This document shows, one piece after another, positions 53,131 to 64,000 of a DNA stretch of 64,000 nt. Source of the DNA: Symsagittifera roscoffensis (taxonomy: Eukaryota; Xenacoelomorpha; Acoela; Convolutidae); contig NC_087066.1 of NCBI RefSeq assembly GCF_963678635.1, forward strand, positions 8,089,954 to 8,153,953, written 5' to 3'. Made by a program: the position numbers and the translations under genes. The notes under the pieces were generated by a model. The model did no database searches, was not told the origin of the DNA, and saw only the letters and a list, made by a program, of their open reading frames with translations. Numbering within the stretch: the first letter of the stretch is position 1; each line of letters begins with the position of its first letter.

Positions 53131-54850
53131 ATTTGGTCGTCGTTGACTAGTTTTTAAAAAAAGTTCCAGGATACCAATTCGCAGACTAGAATTTTGTTAC
53201 AAGTTGTCCGTAGAGCCAAGTTCTTTCAAAATAGCGTTAGTTGCCGATCATACGGATTAGACTCTTTGTCTTTTTATTGCAAAATAAGTCTATTGTTTCG
53301 CAGGAAAACTGATAAATCAAGTGCTTGAATTAATTAATATTTTCAATTATACAGTCTTCATACAGTTGAAACTTCAATGTTGGTTAATTTTTCTGTAATT
53401 TTGAGCTCCCACTTCAACAAATAGAAGTTTACGGCCGAAACGATACACATTTCAGAGGTGCTTTTTTATTTATTCTCAAACTAGATCACGGAGACTGATT
53501 TTATGATTAATGACATTAACTGTTCTAATGATTATGACATTAATTGTCATAATGAATCTTCTACGCTAATCGATCTTCAACCAGCAATCTTGTTGACGTT
53601 AAAAGGAAGAAATCATCACCCTTTATTGAAAACGGACCTATTTAAAAACTGCCTAAAAATTAGAAGATTGAAAAAAGCCGTCAGTTTCAAAAAAATCGCG
53701 AAAGTTTCTTCAATCAAACTGTTATTTTTAAGGTTTCTATGAAATTGAATGCGTAGTTCATTGAAAGTAGTTTTTACCGCGTTTTGGTTGATTCTACTGG
53801 CGAAATATCTGCTTGACTGCTAATCATGTTTGCTGCCCGGATTCAATTGTCGTTGACGAGTTTTGAAAAAGTTGGGAAACATTTCTTCCAGGATACTTTA
53901 ACTCGGATTGTGTTGCTGCTGTGAATTGTTTGTAGAGCCGAGTCGTTTTTTCAATATATTATATTTGGATGATAAGAACAAGATTTTTTGTTGTTTTGTT
54001 GCATCATAGCTCTATTTTTTTGCAACAAACTGAGGAATCAAATGCTTGAAACAATTTTCTCTCAACTAGAGAGCTTTTGTGCCGCTGAAACTTCACTTTT
54101 GGTTATTTCTACCGCAGTTTTGCGCTCTGGCGAAAAAATATAGAACTTAACGGGATAATTGAGGCACTTTTTGGAGGTAACTTTTTTCTTTTATTCTCAA
54201 ATTGGATCACGATGGCTGATTTTTTATAGAAAGATTGTATCATAAGTCGTCATAATGTATCTCCTAAACAAATAGTTCTTCAATGAGCTTCCATGTGGAC
54301 GTTGAAAAAAATTAAAGAAACGCTTAGTATTGAAGATGAATCTATTTCAAAAAAAAGACTTATTATAATTGTTTGTTTTTCTAATCGTAATTTTTGCATG
54401 AGCTCGTAAAGTTAATTTTTTTGTACTCCCCACCTAAACTATTTTTAAGTTTTTTTTTCTAATTGACTGCGTCACTTTAAATAGTGTCATTTTTTACCCG
54501 CTGAAATGTACGTTAATTTCATCTGCAAGAGTTTGGTTTAGGGCTAAAGATGTTTGCTACAACCAAATTGGTCGTCGTGGACAAGTTAAAAAAAATTTTT
54601 TTCAGCAAATCACTAAGTGGATTCAAAATATTTGCGAATTGTTTGAATTAACGTGTTGTTTCAGAATTCAGTTACTTGCGAATCATAAGGCAAAAACTTT
54701 TCGTTATCTTTTTGCATCATAGCTCTAGTTTATTACAAACTTCTTTCAATTATAAAAATTTAATGCCGTTGAAAGTTCACTGTTGTTTAAATCTTCCGTA
54801 ACAAATATAGAAATTTTTATCCAGCTTTTTCAAACTGGCTTCTAAGATTT
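53130..54850. repeat. Diverged tandem triplication, ~715-bp unit
   Basis: Anchor phrases TTGGTCGTCGTTGACTAG (53133), ATTGTCGTTGACGAG (53846) and TTGGTCGTCGTGGACAAG (54568) start three units. Matching inner marks follow in order: a TTGT..GTAGAGCC or equivalent stretch, TTGCATCATAGCTCTA (copies 2 and 3) and GTTGAAACTTCAATGTTGGTT-type words. Copies 1 and 2 also share TTTATTCTCAAACTAGATCACGG-type sequence; copy 3 is shorter. Confidence 0.7.
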
Positions 54851-55167
54851 CGAAGAGCTTTAGAATCATCAATTTTTTCTAAGTTGAAACTTTTTCGGAC
54901 TTTTGTTGAAACTTTTCTTATATTTAATTGCTCTCACCGATTTTTTAAAGTTTTCTTTTGACTATATTTTAATATAGCGTTTTAACTGATTTTGGAGGTT
55001 TTATTTTGTATTAGTTATTAGTTGTGCGATTATTAATTACTAATTGGAGTTTTCAGTTTCAGTTTTCAATTTATTCGTTTTATAAACTCCTCAGTGAATA
55101 CTTCTTAAAATCATTAAAATCAAACATGGTTGCAGTTAATAATTTTATATAGGTATAGTTGATATTT

Positions 55168-55200
55168 TGTTTGTTTTTCTTTTTCAAGAAAAAGTCTTGG
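55168..55200. repeat. Dispersed repeat copy (partner at 56542)
   Basis: TTTGTTTGTTTTTCTTTTTC then AAGAAAAAGTCTT is repeated at about 56542-56574 and similarity continues weakly for about 150 bases in both places (TTTTGACTTTTGATTT / TTTGACTATTGATTT). Confidence 0.6.
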
Positions 55201-55946
55201 AAATTCGTTCAAGCTAATATTTGATTTTTCGCGTTTTGACTTTTGATTTAGTATTAAGTTCAGTTAACTTCCATTGTTAAAAGGAAACAGATCCAAAATC
55301 GAAGAGCAAAAACAAAAACATCCCAAAAACGTGATCGACTTTTAGTTTCGAAATTGGAATTAAAAATTTAACATTTTCCAGCCGAACAAAAAGTTTAACT
55401 ATTGATCCAGTATTCAATTTTCTCAAATTGGGCTAAACTTTTCCAAAACAAATTGTTGAATCTTGTTTTTAATTTATAAGTCTAAGATTGTTCTGTATCA
55501 GTTTTAATGCTTTTTAAATTCGAAAATTGAAGTTGTTCTGAAAATTGAAATAAAAATTTTACAGGATCTACAAAAAAACAATTCCTTGAACAATTTAATG
55601 GTTCTTTAAAACGTTTATCTTTAAACTTTAGGAAGTTCTCTGCCTGAAAAATTTTCTGATTGGGAAATTTTACAAAATGTTTTATCTTTTTTAAAGTTAC
55701 ATCTCTAAGTTCGGATGTGCCTTTTTACCAACTTGATACGATTATTATGCCCTCTGTTTCTCTCATCGTGCATATGGTGAAATAATTGCCACGTTAAATG
55801 TTTTTTTTCCATTTTAACAAAATCAGCATGAATTTCCCGCTTTTTTGAGAACGACTTACCCATAAGTAAATGTCTCCCAATCTAAACAAGTAGAGGCTCG
55901 TACCTTTTTCCTTTTGAATTTCTAAAAGTTATGTAATAATTTTTTT

Positions 55947-55967
55947 ACGCTTGCGATTAGCAAGCGT
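55947..55967. repeat. Hairpin ACGCTTGC/GCAAGCGT, copy B of a dispersed repeat
   Basis: Same 8-bp stem as at 17212-17233 with loop GATTA; TCGGCTTCATGG follows near 56128, as in copy A. Confidence 0.5.
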
Positions 55968-58165
55968 TATCAACTCAGACTAGAGCCATCTTTTCGGGTT
56001 CAACACCAGTGTAACAAAATCAGGTTGAGCTATAGGGTACTATTTATTACTCATGCTATTTCTAGAATTCACATCATTGTATATTATAATCATAGAGTTT
56101 TGATTTTACTTTTCTGCTGATCGTTTTTCGGCTTCATGGTTTTCGACTTAAAATCTGATGTTTTTTTCCAAAAGATGTACTTCATATTTCATATGCTACA
56201 AAAAGCTATCGTGGATCCCTTCAACTGCTCTGTGCTTCCATCCTGTTCGACTGCTGATCGCTTTAGGCAGCAGTACGGAAAGCCCTTTCCTATTCCGATA
56301 CCACCCCAATTTTTCAAACGTAGCTCACTTTTTGGCGATTCTAAATTTTTGATAGCTTCTTTAAACCTGGTTGAACTATTAGATTTTATAGCTCTTAAAG
56401 TGTATCACAATTTTTCGAATTGTTTAAAAATTATCATCGTGTCTCAACATATCATTGCTTCTTAAAACTTGTTTAAGTTTACTTTCATTTTTTTAGAGTC
56501 ATGAACGCAAGAATACTGTTATGTAGGTCTTGATGATTCTTTGTTTGTTTTTCTTTTTCAAGAAAAAGTCTTTAACGTACGTTCACGCTAAGACTTGGGT
56601 TTTTGCAATTTGACTATTGATTTCTTTATAATTTCAGTTCTTTTTCCTGATTAGAAGGAAGGCACACCCCACTATCGAACAACAAAGCATTAAAAGTCAC
56701 AAAAATCCTGAGATACCTCTAATTTCGAAAGTAGATTTTGGTTTTCAGATATACCAGCGCAATAAAAAGTTTACCTATTGCTCCCTTTTTCTCATATTAC
56801 GTTATTTTAGTCAAACATGTGTCAATCATTTGTTCTGTAGTTTCAAAGAGCTCTAAAACCATCTAATTTTTTCTTCAAAAGTTGAGAAAAAGAAATGAAT
56901 GATTTTTCTGTTTATTTGCGTTCATTGACAATTTCCCGCTAGTCTGTTTGCTGTTTCTGTCTCTCTAAAAAGCAAACTGAGTTCTAGAAAAAAAATCCAA
57001 AACTTTAAAAAACAAATGAATAAAAAAATATAATTAACAGTTTTTAAGAATGCGTCTCACGGCGAAAAAAGCCCATCCGCGTGTTTGATGAAAGAATGAT
57101 CTTTCTGCTCTTAAAAAAAGCCAACAAAGCATAAAAGTTTCGAACAGCAAGTAAATGCCCTAGTACATTGCGATTCAGGGCTTTGGAATAAATTGGAAGT
57201 TTGGGTAAATAGAAACTTCAGTTACGCCAAGTGTTTGCTGAAACTATACTAGTGGGTTTACTGCTTTCCAAAAAAGACCAAAACACACTGAATGGATGAA
57301 TTTTTTTTTTCACACTGCGAAATCAAAAACTCGACGTTTAACTAATCCTCGAACAAGATAGGAGGGCTTTTGGTCTGGAATTACTCAAAAAAAGAGAAGT
57401 AAAGTCTTTACAACTCACAGAACCTAAAATGAAAAGAATTCAACAAAAATACGGGTTATCATTGAAAAAAAAATAACTCATTGCTGTTGCAATGCATTGC
57501 TACGGAAAACTACTTTTCATGTTGTTATCAACCAAATGCATAAGTCTATGGGATTTTAGAAAAAAAACCATCTTCTGACCATCAGTTTGTTCCAGTCTGA
57601 GTTACTGTAAGATCAGTTTTCTGTTAAACCCAGGCTTCCTTATCCCCGTAGATTGGTGGCTGGGGACAACTGACAACTGCGGGGCTTGATAATCGAGCTC
57701 ATATCTGCTGAAATTTAGGCTACGAATTAAACAAAAGATTGTGAAAAATTGTTCCACAATAAAGTTTTCTGATCGACATACTCGCGATTTGAAAAAAAAA
57801 CAACATGGTATTTATGAAAAAATAAATAATTTGTTTCATCATTAGATTGTTCCATTTTGTTTTTATATAATTTCATTATGGACCTTTTAGATCGAACATT
57901 TTGAAATTTTTGGTTAAGTTCACAGTGGTCATTTAAAATTTCACGACATTCGAATCAAATGAAAACAGGCTTGGTTAAATTCGACTAATTCGAAATTTTG
58001 GTACTCTTTCATCTCTAAGTGTTGGTATCACAGCAGAACTACAAAATCCTACAAATTGATTTATATGTTTTTTTATCGATATATCGATTCTAATTTTTTG
58101 TTGATTTTATTCTAATCTCTGGAGTTCATAGATACTCATTAATATTGAGACTCTTTCAAATCAAC

Positions 58166-58475
58166 ATGAGAAGAATAGTTTTAGTTATTTTTTGCTGGAC
58201 ATCAGCTCCCTTAGTTCAACTTTTTCCAAATCAATTTAATTTGATTTCCTCGAATATTAAAAACGCCGAAACAGAAGAAGTTATTAGTCGTGAACAAACT
58301 GTGAACAAATTCAGTAACACGTTGCAATATTCGATCATCAACGGACACCCAGGTCAAGTCAGACATTTCTTCGCGCGAGTATCCAGGGTGGGGCATCCTA
58401 ATACCTTCTGTGGGGGAGCGTGCATCGGTAGTCACTGGGTGATAACTGCCGCAACATGTGTGCTGGGAGTGAAAG
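58166..58475 (+). CDS. Serine protease homolog, N-terminal exon (His site replaced)
   Basis: The ATG at 58166 gives MRRIVLVIFCWTSAPLVQLF, a hydrophobic signal-peptide-like start. A linker follows, then YSIINGHPGQVRHFFARVSR and NTFCGGACIGSHWVITAATC, the S1 protease strand with the TAAHC box changed to TAATC: catalytic His-57 is Thr (codon ACA). The activation cleavage motif (R-IVGG type) is not clear; SIINGHPGQ may take its place. The exon probably ends at 58475 before GTATTT, or at 58468 before GTGAAA. The downstream exons are not in the window on this strand; instead a retroelement starts within 400 bases. Confidence 0.82.
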
Positions 58476-58748
58476 GTATTTCTGCATATTTGAATTTTTG
58501 TAAAAATTAATTTCTGCATCATATATTCGCGTTATGTTTATTTGGAGCAACAGGTCAATTCGTCATCGGTTAAAATATTTTCATTTCAATATAGACAAAG
58601 CGAAAAACAGGATTGCTTTGAGAAAAAATGGGGCATTGTTTTGTCCATATTTTTCTCGGTTAATTTCTGAATCATCTCTAAATTTCACTAAGCGTTAGGG
58701 TTATATAAAGCTTTTTCCTGTCCGACGTTCGAGGAGTCTACACCGAGA

Positions 58749-58815
58749 AGCGACAATTCGTTACAAGCGACACTTCGTAAAAGCTGATAATTTGTAACAA
58801 GCGACAATTCGTAAC
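58749..58815. repeat. 17-bp minisatellite, four copies
   Basis: AGCGACAATTCGTTACA, AGCGACACTTCGTAAA, AGCTGATAATTTGTAACA and AGCGACAATTCGTAAC follow one another. Confidence 0.85.
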
Positions 58816-58935
58816 TATATATTAAGCGGGGGAACTGTCATCCGGCATGGACTGACAAAACCTGGTTATATATAATTATACATATGTTTTATGTTAATGT
58901 ATGTAATAACCGTACATATGGCTGGTCATCGACCT

Positions 58936-58952
58936 TGAGAGATCTTCTCTCA
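58936..58952. repeat. TGAGAGA hairpin upstream of element 4 gag
   Basis: TGAGAGATCTTCTCTCA: 7-bp arms around TCT, about 140 bases before the gag ATG at 59091. Position is comparable with the 4717-4739 hairpin of element 1. Confidence 0.5.
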
Positions 58953-59090
58953 AACAACGACCAAATGATCGGTCAGACCATGAATTGACATTGGTTCAAA
59001 CTAGTTGTTTTTATCTCGCTTCGCGTTAGAATATCTGTTTGTCGATCCATTCGGATTTTGGAATTAGAAGATCATACATTGAGGTATGAC

Positions 59091-60160
59091 ATGGCGCAGC
59101 CAGCAGGATACTCCAAAAACCCACTCAACATAAACCCGTTCTGGGAGAAGGCATCTGTTGAACCACCACTAGAGTGGTCTAAGTGGGCAACGATAATGGA
59201 AATGGCTATATTCGCGAAAGATGTGATAGAAGTACGAAATCTATTGAGAGCCGGACCAGCATTAGTCGAACCTCCAGAAACAGTGTACAAGGTTGAAATC
59301 ACGGGAGAAACTGAGGCACAAAGGAAGAATAGAGAAGTCAGAAACCAAGAGAAAAGTGTTGGTTAGGAGAACCACGTGATAAAAGCACGAGAGAAAGGAG
59401 TACTCTGTAATTCATTCAGATGGGACAATGCCGACGCAAAAGTGCGCAGCTACATATTCTTATGTTAGGAGCGGAAGGACAAAGACAAATACAACAAAAA
59501 AGACTGTCACCACACATACTGTCTCCACACAAGAACTGATGACAACCCTCGAGGATAGTTTAGTAAACACTAGAATAATCGCTTTTGAAAGATACAATTT
59601 TATCTGTCGAAAGCAAAAGAAAACAGAGAGTTTAGAGCAATTCCATTCAAACCTCGTGGAACTAGCATCACGAGCTGATTGCGGAGACCGCGAGGATGAT
59701 TGGGTTCGGGACATGTTCAATGCACACATGAACAATGACAAAATAGCCGAAGAATTATTGGCTCAAACAAGGACCCCACAAGATGCATATGAATATGCTA
59801 TACGTAGAGAAAAAGGAATTGAACATAGTCGTACTATGAAAACCAACCCTTTCGGAGGACAGCAGGTTACGCCAAAGCAAGAACCGGTTAACTACATAAA
59901 CACGCGGGGTCGCGCCAACTACTCTAACAATCAGAACACACAATGAAGACGAGGTGCTCGAGGGCAACCGTTTCAACGTGGGTCACAAAACAACAGAGGA
60001 CAACAGAGAACTACTAACACAGGTAGTCAGAAACAGTGTTATAAATGTGGAAATCAGTATAATCAAAACCATTTACAATCTTGCCCCGCAAAAGATAAAG
60101 TTTGTGCCAAATGCGCCAAACGGGCCATTTCGCTAAAGTTTGCCGTTGCACAGATGTAAG
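59091..60160 (+). pseudogene. gag: Gag of element 4
   Basis: ATG at 59091: MAQPAGYSKNPLNINPFWEK, then ASVEPPLEWSKWATIMEMAI. The frame breaks near 59350; a shifted frame has LGAEGQRQ (about 59465) and 59428-59946 carries IIAFERYNFICRKQKKTESL, EQFHSNLVELASRADCGDRE and WVRDMFNAHMN, parallel to gag of element 1. Knuckles CYKCGNQYNQNHLQSC (about 60040-60085) and TGHFAKVC (about 60120-60140) lie in two frames, so the second CCHC motif is split by a shift near 60110. Confidence 0.82.
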
Positions 60161-60720
60161 CTATCTAGAAGATACAGATCAACAGGAGGAGCTAGAGACT
60201 GAAAAACTCGAAACAGAAAACGATCCAGTGGCATTTGCCGAATTTTTTTCCAGCAACGGTTGGGACGATTATCAAATAGATAATTTTTCGGTGATGGCAG
60301 TCGCGGAATCATTGGAGATTAAAAACACAAGAACATTAGCTGAGGACGACCTAAACGGGTACATTGTCAAATTAAAAACTAATTCAGAACAATTGATTGC
60401 TATTGCTGATTCGGGAAGACCAATGTCCTTTCTCAACGAAAAAACCGAACGGTGCCTTCAACAAAACGACAAAAAAGCTCTGTTTAAAACTATCCTAACA
60501 GGCTATGTTTAAAACTATCCCAACAGGAGACACCGCACGAAACTTAGCGTGCTATAATGGTGAAACGATCGTCCCAAAGGGAAGATTGATTATTGCTATC
60601 GAGTCTGGAGCCTGGAAAATTCAATCAGCTCCATTCATCATGGTCGATGATAAAAAAGCGAACATTTTCGGAAGAAACTTGTTACCACAGATCGGTATTA
60701 AACTAATCCAGGAACAACAA
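60160..60720 (+). pseudogene. Retropepsin of element 4
   Basis: LIAIADSGRPMSFLNEKTER (about 60395-60455) holds the DSG active site. A 25-base tandem duplication (TGTTTAAAACTATC at 60481 and 60506) breaks the frame right after it. The protease end, VDDKKANIFGRNLLPQIGIK, lies in the next frame at about 60644-60700. Confidence 0.78.
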
Positions 60721-62170
60721 AAACAAAACGTACATGCTATACGAGAAAAGGAAGAGTCTGATCCTGCAATTAAACAATGGGTCAAAGACAACTTCGCACA
60801 ATTGTGCGTACGTATCGGAAAATCCAAAAATCATACAATGAAAACACAGTTTATTAAAGAATTCGTTCCGATACAACAAAAGGGTCGACGCATTCCGATA
60901 CATCTACAAGAACGTGTGGAGGGAGATTTAAACAAACTAATTGATCAAAAAACATTAACAAATTGGAAAAGTGCTCAGATAGACAATTCATCAGTCCATT
61001 TTTCATCACTGTGAAGAAAGATCAAACAGTCAAACTCGCGTTGAATTCAAAAAAAAATCAACAAACTTAATCATAAAAACAAGTATCAAATGCCCAACAT
61101 TGATTTATTACTTGATAATATCGCACAAGTAGTAAAATCAGACAAAACAAAACAAACGTTGTTTTCAAAACTTGATCTTGGTTATGCATACTCTCAAATC
61201 CCGCTGGATCAGAAAACACGCGAACAAGGCAGTTTCAGCTTAATCGGTGGCAATGCGACAGGAACATGTCAATTCCAAACGAGATTTTACGGCCTCACGG
61301 ATATGCCAGCCAAATTTCGAAAAATTTCATTGATCTAACTTTGACAAACTGCACAAACACATATGCATACTTTGATGATATACTGATAGTTACGAAGGGC
61401 TCCACAGAACTACATCAAAGCATGCTGAAAGCATGTTGGACAGATTAGATGAAGAAAAGCTTGCGATTTCACTTGAGAAATGTAAGTTTGCTTGTAAACA
61501 GATTGAGTTGTTAGGATTCAATATTAATAGCGAAGGCACAAGACGATTCAGAAACTATCTGACATGTCCTAGAAGACATTAAGAAGACTGAAGCAATAGA
61601 GAAACTATCAGCACCAAAAACATTTAAACAATTAAAAAGCTTTATGGGGTCATTACACCATCTCACACGATATATACCAAACTTAGCACAAGCAGCTGCT
61701 GCACTCCGTCCATTGCTAAAAAACACAGAAAATAAAAAATCACTTGAGTGGTGAACGAAACACAACACAGCTTTCAAAAACATACAAAAGTTAGTAACTA
61801 AAATTACTCAAAACAAGTATTTGACTATTAATTAGAAACTCGCATAGTTTGCAATGCATCTAACACAGGTTTAGGAGCAGAATTAGATCAAAATTTACCA
61901 GGAGTTGGATCGCTGTAGCATACGCATCACGTTTCTGAAACTCCCTCGAGGTAAAATATTCAGTAAACGAACTAGAATTATTAGGAGTAGTTTGGGAAAT
62001 CGAACATTTCAAATATTATCTGTATGGAAAACACTTTACCGTCATTACAGATCACCAAGCTTTAATCAGCGCTTTAAACGCAAGTGAAAGATCAAAAACG
62101 AGTCTGAGTAGGCTCACACAGTGGATTGATAGACTAATACCATTTCACTTTGATATCAAACATCTTGCGT
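60720..62170 (+). pseudogene. pol: Reverse transcriptase and RNase H of element 4
   Basis: Pre-RT VPIQQKGRRIPIHLQERVEG (about 60865); FISPFFITVKKDQTVKLAL in a shifted frame (about 60985-61040); LFSKLDLGYAYSQIPLDQ (about 61165); AYFDDILIVTKGS (FDD box, about 61365-61400). A shift at the A9 run near 61050 and others near 61320 and 61440 break it. RNase H is read across three frames: CNASNTGLGAELDQ (about 61852, with CNAS for the usual CDAS), NELELLGVVWEIEHFKYYL (about 61965-62030) and VITDHQALISAL (about 62040). Confidence 0.82.
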
Positions 62171-63260
62171 GAAATAAAATGTGACTAATAGACTATATGT
62201 TCCGAAATCCAGTTGGATTGGCGATACCCCAAGCAACTATGATGAGGAATTTGTTGTAGCATCAATTAATGCATTCATAAACGACCTCGAATTGATTGAC
62301 AACGTCATTCTAAATAATCTACCCAATCAAAGCAAAGCACCGTATGAACTGATCAAAAAACGCGCGAAAACAAAGGGATGTTAGATGCTAAATCAAACAT
62401 TCAGTTAACAAATGAACATTCCAAACATTCCACTCACGGTGAATTGCGAACTCAAAAACCGAATTCACTTTCACTCGAAAATCGGCAACAAACAGTCAGC
62501 TCTCTGTCATTCTAAATCGAAAACATTTCAACCAGTTCAAAAAACAGTATATTTCATTCATTGCCAATAAATGAACAGACAATCAGAAACGCGTGGATTC
62601 AAGGGAGCTTTCATCCCCACGGAACTATCGAGCTCAGATCCCCCAGAACAACAAACCGAGTCAACTGCACGGTGGCAAGGGTCGTCGGACAAGGAAGAAA
62701 GTATTTCTGATCCACGATAGCACAAAAAACCACCCGCGAAAGGAAAGAAAATCAGCTCATCGAAACAGTCAAACGCCGAAAGCGTCACCCAAGTCCAGGA
62801 TGCACGAGAGGTCATAGAGAAAGCGGAGGAAACCCGGAAGAAGTCAAACTTTCCAAAAATCGTTTTCAACGATAATACGGAAGAACAACGAACTAACCAG
62901 ACGGCGCAAAAGAAACAAACTAAACAAACCGAGATAAAGAAAATCACGGGCCCAAAAGAAACAAAGTCCTGCCAGACCGATGCCGAATTCATCTCTAAAT
63001 CCACACAAACAAAACTGTCCGGGGAAAAAACCAAACGATGAAGTCTGGGTGAGCCGCGTGGACCCAATAAAGACTATACAAGAGGAGACGAGTCATAACG
63101 AGGCACCCCCAACAATGACGAAGAATACGTAACTCGAGGCCAGCCATGAGTTGATCACCGAGGGATTGGTGGCAAAAATAGAAAAGGCCAAAAATACAAG
63201 GGAAACCGAGGAAGACACCCCCATTTTTCAGAAAGAAGCTCCAATGGGTGCTGGGAGTGC
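62170..63260 (+). pseudogene. Charged linker between RNase H and integrase of element 4
   Basis: 62181-62384 contains SNYDEEFVVASINAFINDLE, matching DKEFVVANVNK of element 1. After that, to about 63260, frames are Lys-, Glu- and Gln-rich (for example TNQTAQKKQTKQTEIKKITG) with several stops. Likely a disordered linker, degraded; no fold is recognisable. Confidence 0.55.
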
Positions 63261-64000
63261 GATTCATTGCCGCGACAACGAAAAAAAAACCGGAACCTCA
63301 GCCCACTCATTAACTTCGTCAAGAAGAGGAATTGGGAGGCCATCGAAACTTCTTATGGACCCTATTGGCACAACATTCGAAATCGGCTCCACGTTCGCGG
63401 AGACTGTCTACTAATCGACGAAAGGATAGTAATAACCACTGAATTGCCACAAACAGTGCTCGACAGCCTACATTTAATTCATCCAGGATCGGCGGCCATG
63501 TTGGATCTATGTCAACATGTCTGATTTCCGCACATCCACAGAACCATTGTCCACATGGCACAAAACTTCAAGCAGTGCACGGAATAAGGTAAAAACTTAA
63601 AACCCATTATAGGAAAGAAACATTCATTCCTTATGGAACCGGTAGTAGAACCTAACGAGGAAGTTCCACTAGATTTTGCAGGACCCTTCCCTGATGAATT
63701 AGGAAATATATTCTGGTTGCCATAGGAAATATATTCTGGTTGCCATAGATAAATGGTCAAAGTTTCCCACCGCGAAGGTTGTTTCCAACACAACAGCAGA
63801 CATTGCTATTAAATTCATGCAGCGCTATATTTCCAACAATGGTGATACATTATATACAGGAATGATACAAACACTAAAACGCAGATTAGCGGTAATGAGG
63901 ATTTACAAAACAAACACATCATACCGGCTAGCTTCTGATGTAGCTTAGATAATAAATACGTTACGGAGTATACCACACGGCGTCACAAAAATTTCACCGT
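63260..64000 (+). pseudogene. Integrase of element 4, core partly deleted
   Basis: INFVKKRNWEAIETSYGPYW (from about 63309) leads into HLIHPGSAAMLDLCQHV and FPHIHRTIVHMAQNFKQC, the HHCC domain, interrupted by stops at 63522 and near 63585. The core starts VPLDFAGPFPDELG (first Asp). A 23-base tandem duplication (63701-63723, 63724-63746) shifts the frame, then IDKWSKFPTAKVVSN. At about 63842 the sequence jumps to GMIQTLKRRLAVMRIYK, which normally follows the Glu region, so the second Asp and the Glu are missing. The rest leaves the window. Confidence 0.8.

Larger units (their letters stand above)
54850..58140. other. No gene seen; dispersed repeats only
   Basis: AT-rich. Holds the two repeats at 55168 and 56542 and the hairpin at 55947. 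The plus frame 56136-56465 has no motif I recognise. Confidence 0.5.
59091..64000 (+). mobile_element. Ty3/Gypsy LTR retrotransposon (element 4), decayed, right end outside
   Basis: Same lineage and domain order as element 1, on the plus strand: gag, zinc knuckles, retropepsin, RT, RNase H, a charged linker and integrase. Many frameshifts (several at A runs), stops and short tandem duplications (60481-60527, 63701-63746) make it a pseudogene. The 5' LTR presumably lies just before 59091, but the 3' LTR is beyond the window. Confidence 0.88.

Noticed and set aside
1-64000. CRISPR arrays, bacterial operons, phage genes
   Set aside because: The repeats lack regular unique spacers, coding regions are intron-split or retroelement polyproteins, and no prokaryotic signals were seen.

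Overview
This is animal (metazoan) nuclear DNA: AT-rich, with long intergenic and intronic stretches, GT-AG splice sites on the few host genes, and four separate families of retroelement debris. The host gene families (an ApeC-like multi-exon protein and S1-type serine protease homologs with altered active sites) point to an invertebrate. Arthropod-like is only my guess. There is one 200-N assembly gap (51671-51870) flanked by long G and C runs.

Layout. 1-4.75 kb: minus-strand Ty3/Gypsy element with gag, protease, RT-RNase H and integrase, broken by frameshifts and stops and running off the left edge. 6.7-10.2 kb: a much older minus-strand Ty3/Gypsy relic in which integrase, RNase H, RT and protease can still be picked out in the right order. 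11-18.8 kb: no gene seen; a tRNA-like relic and many repeats, including a ~155-bp tandem array with a 91-bp repeat inserted in it. 18.85-36.03 kb: one minus-strand host gene with at least nine phase-matching exons, ending in an ApeC-like cysteine domain; its 5' end was not found. One intron holds a gutted LTR retrotransposon (20958-24681) with apparently identical 410-bp LTRs and TAAC target duplications. 27.4-28.7 kb: tandem repeats bracketed by clusters of a GCGGAATCCGC palindrome. 31.9-39.4 kb: a cluster of hAT-like MITEs, three with clear target duplications. 40.3 kb: an isolated gag start. 42.5 kb: a 277-bp hairpin. 43574-49958: a nearly full-length BEL/Pao element with tRNA-like promoter boxes in its 141-bp LTRs. 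50.6-51.4 kb (minus) and 58.2-58.5 kb (plus): the C-terminal and N-terminal parts of serine protease homologs, together lacking all three catalytic residues. 53.1-54.9 kb: a diverged ~715-bp triplication. 59.1-64 kb: a decayed plus-strand Ty3/Gypsy element of the same lineage as the first, running off the right edge.

How it fits together. The host genes are few and secreted or extracellular in type; the rest is mainly mobile-element sequence at different ages. Three gag starts (4609 minus, 40288 plus, 59091 plus) belong to one lineage. The two serine protease halves lie in opposite orientation on either side of the assembly gap, so they may be one gene split by a contig joined the wrong way round.
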